From positions 1-64,000 of the forward strand of contig JAJOHG010000094.1 in NCBI GenBank assembly GCA_021029095.1: a stretch of 64,000 nt of DNA, in the 5' to 3' direction. Shown here piece after piece: positions 56,498 through 64,000 of the stretch. Source of the DNA: Phellopilus nigrolimitatus (Eukaryota > Basidiomycota > Agaricomycetes > Hymenochaetales > Hymenochaetaceae). The notes under the pieces are model-generated. The model was not told the origin of the DNA, did no database searches, and saw only the letters and a program-made list of their open reading frames with translations. The position numbers were made by a program, and so were the translations under genes. The first letter of the stretch is position 1, and every line of letters begins with the position of its first letter.

Positions 56498-59400
56498 TCA
56501 TATCTGATACCCTGCCGCCGTGAGTGCCTGCACGAATGCGCGCACAACAGGCGCCGCCGCGCCCGATTGCGCCGCTGCCTCGACGAGCCCGCGGAGGCGA
56601 GGCTCGCGTTTTACTGCCAGCGCGAGTTGCTCCCCGACGAACGCGCGTGGGTCCGTCACCTGTGCGACAGGGTCCTCCGTGGCCGCCTCGCTGGCGGCGA
56701 GTTTTGAGTATGCCGCTTGGTAACCCACGCCCTGTTCTTCGTAGTCCAGTGAGCGGATCATCTCGTCTGGGTCCTCTGCTGCGGTAGACTGCGCGCTCTG
56801 CAAGTGCTTTGACTCGGTAAAGAGCTTCACGAGCTCGGCGAATGCTGCAGGCCTATTATACAATATTGAGAACTTGAGAATAAGTGCGGCGCGTGAAACT
56901 TACCATTGAGTTACAGCCGGGTCCGACAACATAATGTTACTCTGAGTCAGCATCTTCGACAGTCCGACGATGACGACTTTTCTATCCTTCGGAAGCATTT
57001 TGGAAACCTGTGGCAGGACGACATTGCCCAAGAGCTGTGACCACAAGCTTAAGAGCGACGGCACATCAACAACATGGATATCAAGCGTGGAAGTAGATAC
57101 TCACTGAGGCTGCACCTGTTCGATAGCGCCGATGAGGAAGTCAGGAGCCGAGCCATCTACATCGATGGCCATGGCAAATATGAAAAAGTACACCAATGAG
57201 TACAAATATATATCCGTCCTCGCAGTCTGGAGGCGCGTTAGCAGCATTGTGAGGATGCTTTTCATGTACTGGCCAAGTGCGGCGGGCGGGATGTACTGCA
57301 ACACAGCCTGTAGAAGCTCGAAGCCCCATGTGTCGTTGACCTTCGACGGGATGAGCTTTTGCTGTACGACGGCGAGCACGCTTGTGAACTGGCCTGTACT
57401 CGCGAGCTGCGCGCCGTCGCGCCGCAGGAAAGCTTTGAGCAGGCGCACGAGACCCGGGATGCTGCCTTTCTGCGCCCAACTCGCAGGCTGCAAGAGGAAA
57501 GGAAGGAGCGAGCGGTAGTCCGCGGGCACGTCGCCCTGGTGGTGCTCAAGCATCTGCGACAGTATTTGGAAGGCGTACGGGATGAATTCTGCATCAATAT
57601 AGCCTATTAGTTACTGAATCTCGAGCTTGATCAGTTCACTTACGGTCGATATCCTGCTGTAAGATGAAAGTAAATGGTCCGAACAGCCCCTGCTCAAATG
57701 TGGACAGTGTCTGCGGCGAAGTGGCGACAGTAAACCTATAGGACTGTTATGAGTATCCTAACTGACTTGGATGCAAAGGTTCTCACCTAATAAGGGCCGA
57801 AATACTTTCAAAGATGTACTGGTCAAAGTTGGGGTTGCTTGGGTTTTTGGCAATGGCGCCGAGAATGCTGATCAAGCGTTGGAGAAGGCTCTCGTAGCCG
57901 GGTACAAGCGTCGAGCGAGCGGTTAGGATGACACGCATAGCGCCTAAAAACCGTTCAGAGAGTCGCAGACAGAAACCTGAGCTTTTTACGTACACTTCAT
58001 CAGATAATCATTCTCTGCGATCTTTTCAGGTGTCCCGCCAGATTCAATTTTTGCAAGGACGACATTGAGGAGTTGGGGGGCGATCTCGCGGATGTCTTCT
58101 TGGTTGAAGCTGAAACCAGTACGTTAGCGTGTAGCCCACATGAAAGGATGGAATCAATGACAGTAATTGCGTCCCACGCTTGATGAACAGGATACGCTCG
58201 ATGGTCGTCGCGGCGTAAGTATAGCAGACATAGTTTGATGACCCGAGGTGGCGGAGAAGGAAGGGCAAGACGGAAGTTAGTTGCTCTTTTGTGAGCTGTG
58301 GGGACATTTATTAGATTGACCAAGCACTCATGCTGAAAGTAATTAGACCTGCCTGATTGCGGAAGGAGTAGAGGAATCGTATGGCGTCGACCTGGAGGAT
58401 CGGATGCACAGCATCGGCCGCAGCCTGCAGATCCTCGAAGACATGTTGCGAGAAGAACTGCACGACGTCAACGAGTGCGTTTGTGCTCGTTACACCTTGC
58501 TGCACGGCTATCAGTACTTCTTTGACAGTCTGGTCGCAGCTCGACTCACCTGAGCAGTTGCCCCGCGCGTTGCGACAGCCGTGAGGAGGTATACACTTTC
58601 ATCTTTCCGCTTCCATGTGTCCTCGCCCTTTGGGTCCGCCGCGTACGCTTGCAGCCCGCGGCCGACCCAACCAAGCACAACCTCAGTCGTGTCTGACTCG
58701 AAACCACTCGCAACGAGCGCACGCAGTACGTCCGCGGCAGCCTGGCGGCGAGTTGTGCCCTCAGCGGTGAGCCCGCCTGCACTGGAGGCGGCACTCGCAC
58801 TCGCGAACGACAGGTCGACGCGCACGTATTCGAGCGGGTCGTCCTCGAACTGCTCGACCTCATGTTCGCGTAATGTCACATTCGGAACCACGACGCCTTC
58901 GACAAGCCCCGAGATGGTCTCCTTGCTCTCGAAAATACCGCGGTAGTTGCCCGAGCGGATCGCCGTGCTGAGGAAACGCAGCGATTGCGAGACGAGTCCA
59001 TCGTAGGCGACGCCCGAGCGCTGGCCCCCACCGAGGAGCGTCCAGAGTGCACGAACAAACGACTCGACAGATGATGAGCTGGTGAGAAGCTCCGGATAGC
59101 GGTGCGTGTAAAGCTCTGCAAGTTCGAAGATGGCGGTTTTGATTTGCGAGGGCACGCTCGGTGTAGGTTCATCAGCGTCGCCCTGGAGCTCTGGAGGATC
59201 CCATGCAAGAAAGCGGGTAAACATGCCGGACTCGGGTCCAAAGAACTCGGCTTGCGCATCTTCCAGCGCTGGTGGGAGATCCTGACATGCGAGGTCGTAG
59301 AAAAGATGAAGCATCACCACCAGCGCTTGAGCGACCGTTTCAGCCTCTTGCTTAGACGCAAGTGGTTTGTTAAGCAGCATATCGGCAGTATACCGGAGCA

Positions 59401-60240
59401 CTTGCAGGAACGGGTCGACAAAGCGCGAAAGGACAAAGTTGATGACGGTGTAGAGCTCGTTGGACCGCATTTCTGAGCGCCACCTACCAAAAATCGAATG
59501 CGCTGTTTCGAGCACGGAGAGATTGGTCGCATAGGCCCCTGGAGAGGGAGCCAGAGCACCTACAAGCAGCTAGAAGAGAATCAGTTTATGCAAGTGAAAA
59601 TGCATCTGGGTAGACATGTGTGGAATTCATAGGTGAAGCAAAAAGACCGTTGAAAGGGTCAGACGAACTTGTTGGGGAAATCAAACGGCTGCAGCGTTTG
59701 GCGCAAGTAGCACTTGCCATGACCATAATGGGAGGAAGGGATAATACAGTCGAGAAACACAAGGTGCATGCAGCTATGCAAGTACAAAGATGGAAGTCAA
59801 GAATGCAAAGCACTCACATCGATCAGGTCATCCCAACGCGCCGGGAAATCATAACCAGCAATAATAGAGACAGTCTCCGCAACCTGGGCTCGCAATGTCT
59901 TGTCTGTCGGATCAGAGAGCGAAATCATGGCGGGTACGAGCTGCGAACGTAGCAGCTTCTTTTCTTCCTCTGGGATGAGTGGTTCGTCCTAGCCACGGTC
60001 AGCGCCGGTCTGAAAGACATCCGCCATCACGCTCACCTCTTCCCATCTCCGCTTCACTGTATTCTTCAAGAAGACGCTCCCCGCCAATCGGACAGATCGA
60101 TCCTGCGTCGGGCTGAGGATGAGGAGCAGGAGCACAGACAAAAAGCCCGGCTGTGCGGAGAGGACAGCAAGGTTTTGTTCGGCCTGCTTGCGGGTCGTCG
60201 GATTAAGTGACGCGAGCAGCAGCGAGGGAAGGTCGGACAT
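56498..60240 (-). CDS. CSE1: Exportin-2 (CSE1/CAS), importin-alpha re-exporter
   Basis: Eleven exons (60240-60037, 59988-59818, 59569-58550, 58499-58353, 58295-58162, 58109-57994, 57943-57787, 57735-57644, 57588-57105, 57047-56904, 56852-56498), 1008 codons, slightly longer than yeast and human CSE1/CAS (about 960-970). The importin-beta N-terminal domain begins LLLASLNPTTRKQAEQNL. HEAT-repeat segments follow, with family stretches such as AGYDFPARWDDLI, QVDAIRFLYSFRNQ and ARTDIYLYSLVYFFIFAMAI. It returns importin-alpha to the cytoplasm with RanGTP and is essential in yeast. Intron 4 uses a GC donor (AATCAG|GCAGGT) in an otherwise intact conserved gene. Confidence 0.95.
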
Positions 60241-61094
60241 ATCGACGAAGGTGTTGGAAGACGGGAAAAGATTTCATGCACGTCGTTGACGCGTTCAACG
60301 ACGCGTGTTGTTGACGTCTATTTGGACCTAGCGCGCCTCGCAACTGCCGATGCGCCCTCTGCTCTTCGCTGCTCTTGCTGCTTTTTAATATTCCCTCCGT
60401 TGCCTTATTACTCAGAATACGCAAAAATATATAATATGGACCTTAGGACAAGGGCTATGAATTAAGTAGGAAATTATGTGTCCACCGTGAGGTGAGCAAG
60501 AGGCTATCATTCTGATCGGGACTCTCGATACTTGGAATATGACGCATTTATATAGCGGCGACAATTATTTTAGGTGCATGTCAAGAAACTCGAAATTCTG
60601 GTACATCTGGCTTGCTTGTTCAAATTCTGTGAAGTCATATAGATCTATTTAGGTCGTCCCAAGAAGACCAAGACCTCAAAAAGCTGAAGTCTCGCGAAGA
60701 AATCGTGAAACTAAATGGAGGAATATGTCTTCAAGCCGAGAACATGCACCCAAGCTGGACCTGTACTAAAGAAGCACGATGTCTATCATAACTTAGGCCG
60801 TCCGATTTAATCTTCTTGCGTGTACTGAGCTCGTAGAGACTTTGAGTGTCTTTAGTTTTTCAAGCCACCACACATGGGAATCACTTTCACAATCAGCCAG
60901 ACTCAGGCAGGCAATTCTGTGACAGCCATACTTCTTAATGGAGCTTTGACCATCTGCTATCAATAGGGTGATGTCAGCCAATATCGGCTAAGCATCCTCA
61001 GAGCATGCATTAAGTAATAAATATCATTTATGGCTGCTACAACATCTATTCTTTAAGTAGTAGCATCTCCTCTCATCTCTATCAACTATCCTCA
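60241..61094. other. Intergenic
   Basis: AT-rich. No gene recognised. Confidence 0.4.
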
Positions 61095-62429
61095 TCAGTC
61101 ATCATCACCTGAGCTCTCACGCTTTACTTCCAAACTCAACCTTTGTAGGTCTCTAAATTTTTCATCAGTGGCATCATAAGGAACCATGAGTTTTGTCAAT
61201 TGTCTGGCGCCAGTGCCACGAGAGGATACCATAGTCTTAAGCCTTTCAAAGCTAAAGTCATTCATACTGCCAGAAATTTCAAGCTGCACAAGCTCAGGAC
61301 AGTAAGGATACCTTCCTCCTCTTGCTGTGAGTGCATCCAGAATTCCATCTGTCATTGGAGCTACTTTCAAATAGACAAGTCTAGGAGAATGCTCCAGGCA
61401 TCTGAGGATTCTATCTTCACTGGTTGGTGTATAGATCAATGCAAACCTTTTCAGGGCTTGTGATCTTGAACACTTCAGAAGATCCTCAACATAATCCCAG
61501 TTATTATTAGGATCATACACATCCATCTCCACCTTTAAGTCAGTCAATGCAGGCAGGGTAAGGTGTTTAAGCAATGGCCCAATGTCTGGTGAGATGTCTT
61601 CTGATGTGGGACCAAAGACATCCAGTTTAGAGAGTTTGTTAAGCGGATAGGAAACTTGAGGGAGATTTTGTTGAATTACTGGGCCTTTAAAGTCGGTAGT
61701 AGTTTCAAGTGTCTTTAGATTTGGTGATCTCCTAATCCACTGTAGAATATCTTCTGTAGATGGGCAGGACAGCAGTTTAATGTCTGTGACACGTGCATAC
61801 CCAGAGTATCCACCCTTAGGATGTAGGCTCAGGGAGGTGTGTCCTGCTTTCCAGAGAAGGTAGTCATTACCCGGATTATAAATGGGATCAAACCTGTTAA
61901 TGACATCTAGAACAAATAATTGAAGATGTGGTGATTTGTCAAGGTCTTGCATGGCACGCAGTAGATGCTTTACAAAACCAACTACACGTACATAAATCTC
62001 CAGTCTACGCCAGCGCTTCTGACATCCTACCAGCAGGTCTAAAATTTTTGACATCTGATCAATGTATGTTCTGAGGTCCATTTTTGTGTGGTCATAATAG
62101 AATGCAAACTTGATGGAGATAGGGACATTTCCAGATCTCTCTATCCATTCTCTTAGAATGTCAGCAAATTTTTCTGGTTTAAGTCTAGTTCCACCATTCA
62201 TTGGATAATTGTTAAGTTCCAAGTCAGTCCATAGGTGGCGTGCTGTGTGATTGGCAAGTCTCCTCCAATCCTTACAGACCCAGGTCAGATTCAGGGGTGC
62301 AGTTGAAGGAGATGGTCTGGTGGAACCAGGTTCTAGACACTCAACAAAAATTTGAGCCATTGTCTCTGGTGGGATAACTCCTGAGGAGCTTTGAAGCAAA
62401 CCATTCATTGGATTATGCTGAGAGGCCAT
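61095..62429 (-). CDS. F-box protein F, CpG-poor
   Basis: Single exon, 445 codons from the ATG at 62429 (MASQHNPMNG). The frame is open upstream to 62600, and two other in-frame ATGs would extend it. F-box-like region: VIPPETMAQIFVECLEPG, then LNLTWVCKDWRRLANHTA. Leucine-rich segments follow (LPALTDLKVEMDV, LVQLEISGSM), then an acidic tail. Unlike every other gene here it has very few CpG dinucleotides and many TG/CA, so it has had a different mutational or transfer history. Likely an SCF adaptor. Confidence 0.8.
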   Translation of the reverse strand: MASQHNPMNGLLQSSSGVIPPETMAQIFVECLEPGSTRPSPSTAPLNLTWVCKDWRRLANHTARHLWTDLELNNYPMNGGTRLKPEKFADILREWIERSGNVPISIKFAFYYDHTKMDLRTYIDQMSKILDLLVGCQKRWRRLEIYVRVVGFVKHLLRAMQDLDKSPHLQLFVLDVINRFDPIYNPGNDYLLWKAGHTSLSLHPKGGYSGYARVTDIKLLSCPSTEDILQWIRRSPNLKTLETTTDFKGPVIQQNLPQVSYPLNKLSKLDVFGPTSEDISPDIGPLLKHLTLPALTDLKVEMDVYDPNNNWDYVEDLLKCSRSQALKRFALIYTPTSEDRILRCLEHSPRLVYLKVAPMTDGILDALTARGGRYPYCPELVQLEISGSMNDFSFERLKTMVSSRGTGARQLTKLMVPYDATDEKFRDLQRLSLEVKRESSGDDD

Positions 62430-63411
62430 GATGTGAAGTGAGTATGTGTCTCGGGAGACTTTGGTGTGAAGCAGATATGTGTCTTGGAAGATGGGGACAA
62501 AGGTAAGTGAGAGGGAATGGACCTTGTTAACAGTGAATTTATACCCTGCTTCATAGCTTATCATATAAGACAAGGAGCAAACCTGTACTGGTGGTGGCAC
62601 GTCAATGGGATACGCAAAATGTCAAGTTTGTAGGTTGACATGCCATTGGTTACTGTTTGCTGTCAGATTCTGGATACATATTTGCAGTTGCTATAGGAAT
62701 ATTGATGGTTACAATCTTCAGCCTGGTTTTAGGCGGCCGGAAGTCCATGAACCCACTTACAAACATTCTAGAACTATGCCTTGAAAAATGTACATTTTGG
62801 ATTTTCTATGGTTCTGTTGTGGCATAATATGCTGTATTTTGGATGGTATGTGCAGGGCTTAGTTAATCCTTACAACAAGAAAACCTATTATTTCAATTAA
62901 TGATTATTCATTATTGTATAATACCTACTAATGCATAAGAAAACCTGGAACAAGTGTATGCATTATGAAATATTCAGCTGTAGATGTGTTGTGCACGAGT
63001 CGAGGGCAGCTCGCCCGACTTACCCTAGCCTTCTCGCCTTTATCTATGCGAGTTAATGTCGAGTGTCCCTGAATAGCGGGAAGGGAAGCATGTCGCAGGC
63101 ACAGCGGAGCCTGAGATGGCTGACTTGTCAGTTTATCAGCAGCGTGCGCATGCGCGCAACGACAAAGCGGAGCCCGGGACGCGGCAGGAGAGCGGCGTTG
63201 GTGTGCTCCCGACCCATTACTGGCCCCCCGTGCGTCCGAGTGCGGAAGGCTGAAGCGCGATGGAGGGTGTGTTGTATTGTGCTGCATTGCGCAGCAGTCC
63301 TCTTTTTTCTTCTTCTTCTCAGTTGTGTAAGCGCTTTGTGATGGCGCGGGATACGACGCTTACGACGTGCGGAGCAAAGTTGAGCTTGGTGGGAGACGCG
63401 CGGTTGGACTA

Positions 63412-63440
63412 GGGCTCCGCAATGTACCGTATACTGGTAC
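63412..63440. repeat. Left terminus of a GGGCTCCGCA-type MITE
   Basis: TA followed by GGGCTCCGCAATGTACCGTATAC, like the left end at 19786. No matching right end was found before the window closes. Confidence 0.4.
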
Positions 63441-63827
63441 GTACGTATTTTCGAAACCTGAATACTGGTACGTTCAGTATTAATACAGTCCGTATTTTGA
63501 GTTTTCGTGGGCACGTACGGTACGGTACTGGTACGGTACTGACCGTATACGGTGATACGTTGTATACGGGTTATGTAAACATAGAAGAAAGTTTCGTTTT
63601 AGAAATTTTACAAGAGTTTGTCGCATTTTGCCTTTTTCCGGCATCAAAATCATGTTTATTTGTTGAGAAGAGCAACGGCAGGCAGTGGCAAGAAGAAAAA
63701 AAAAAGAGAGGAGGGGGGAGGGGATGGCGGCACCAAATTCCCACTTTTATTAACCCAGTTTCATTTGAATCTGCTCTATGAAACACGTATGATGCAAAAA
63801 AAGACTGGAAAAGGTAGAAAATTGAGG

Positions 63828-63872
63828 GAGATAGTCGTGCTCGTCGTGTCAAACGACGAGCACGACTATCTC
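63828..63872. repeat. Perfect 20-bp inverted repeat, 5-base loop
   Basis: Left arm GAGATAGTCGTGCTCGTCGT (63828-63847), loop GTCAA, right arm its exact reverse complement (63853-63872). Confidence 0.85.
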
Positions 63873-64000
63873 GGTGTCGCGCGCGGCGCGGGAAGCCGGC
63901 GGCGTGCGTTGATGGCGATGAAAAGTTGCGTGGATCGCCAACACGGGCAGTGCCGACGATCCACGATGGCCGGCGGTGATGTCAAATAGCCGGCAATCAG

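Larger units (their letters stand above)
62430..64000. other. Gene-poor right end
   Basis: No supported gene. Contains a MITE-type terminus at 63412, GTACGGTACTG-type short repeats at 63420-63560 and a perfect hairpin at 63828-63872. Confidence 0.4.

Noticed and set aside
56520..59476. Plus-strand frames opposite CSE1
   Set aside because: Shadows of the CSE1 exons on the other strand.

Overview
The window is nuclear DNA of a filamentous basidiomycete, most likely an Agaricomycete. Genes are compact and split by many 44-70 nt introns. There are several F-box genes, Zn2Cys6 and MYND genes, a Ty3/Gypsy retroelement with a basidiomycete-style Gag/Pol, and many small DNA-transposon derivatives. 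No bacterial-type operons, CRISPR arrays or rRNA genes were seen. All exon models were built by hand from splice sites and reading-frame phase.

Layout. 1-8598: most of a GC-rich Ty3/Gypsy element on the minus strand (gag, protease, RT-RNaseH-integrase and one LTR), with a convergent three-exon Zn2Cys6-like gene at its 3' side. 8599-12660: a gene-poor stretch with an 86-bp tandem repeat, a methionine-permease fragment and a broken PRP43-type helicase. 13304-33026: a duplicated block holding three eight-exon paralogues that I infer to be ClyA/Hbl-like helical membrane-inserting proteins, F-box genes and F-box fragments, two more permease fragments and a nest of inverted-repeat transposons. 34205-62429: mostly ordinary genes: DJ-1/PfpI-like, MYND, APC permease, secreted agmatinase-like, MATE transporter, Zn2Cys6 regulator, three F-box or F-box-like genes and the nuclear exportin CSE1. 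The last 1.5 kb is repeat-like.

How the parts relate. The permease, agmatinase and MATE genes lie next to each other and could all serve nitrogen or amine handling, but nothing in the sequence proves joint control. The clearest theme is gene birth and decay driven by mobile DNA. A 1.6-kb transposon sits just upstream of one helical-protein gene, inside a motif its paralogues still carry uninterrupted. A pogo-like MITE supplies the stop codon of the DJ-1-like gene. An F-box fragment is joined to a permease tail at a 5-bp microhomology.

Most unusual items: a canonical GGGTTTT -1 frameshift heptamer exactly at the pro/pol overlap; tRNA-like Pol III boxes and arrays of 12-bp palindromes inside 325-bp terminal inverted repeats; a MITE that keeps a transposase tail ending in a PIP box; five GC-AG introns in four genes; and a strongly CpG-poor F-box gene.
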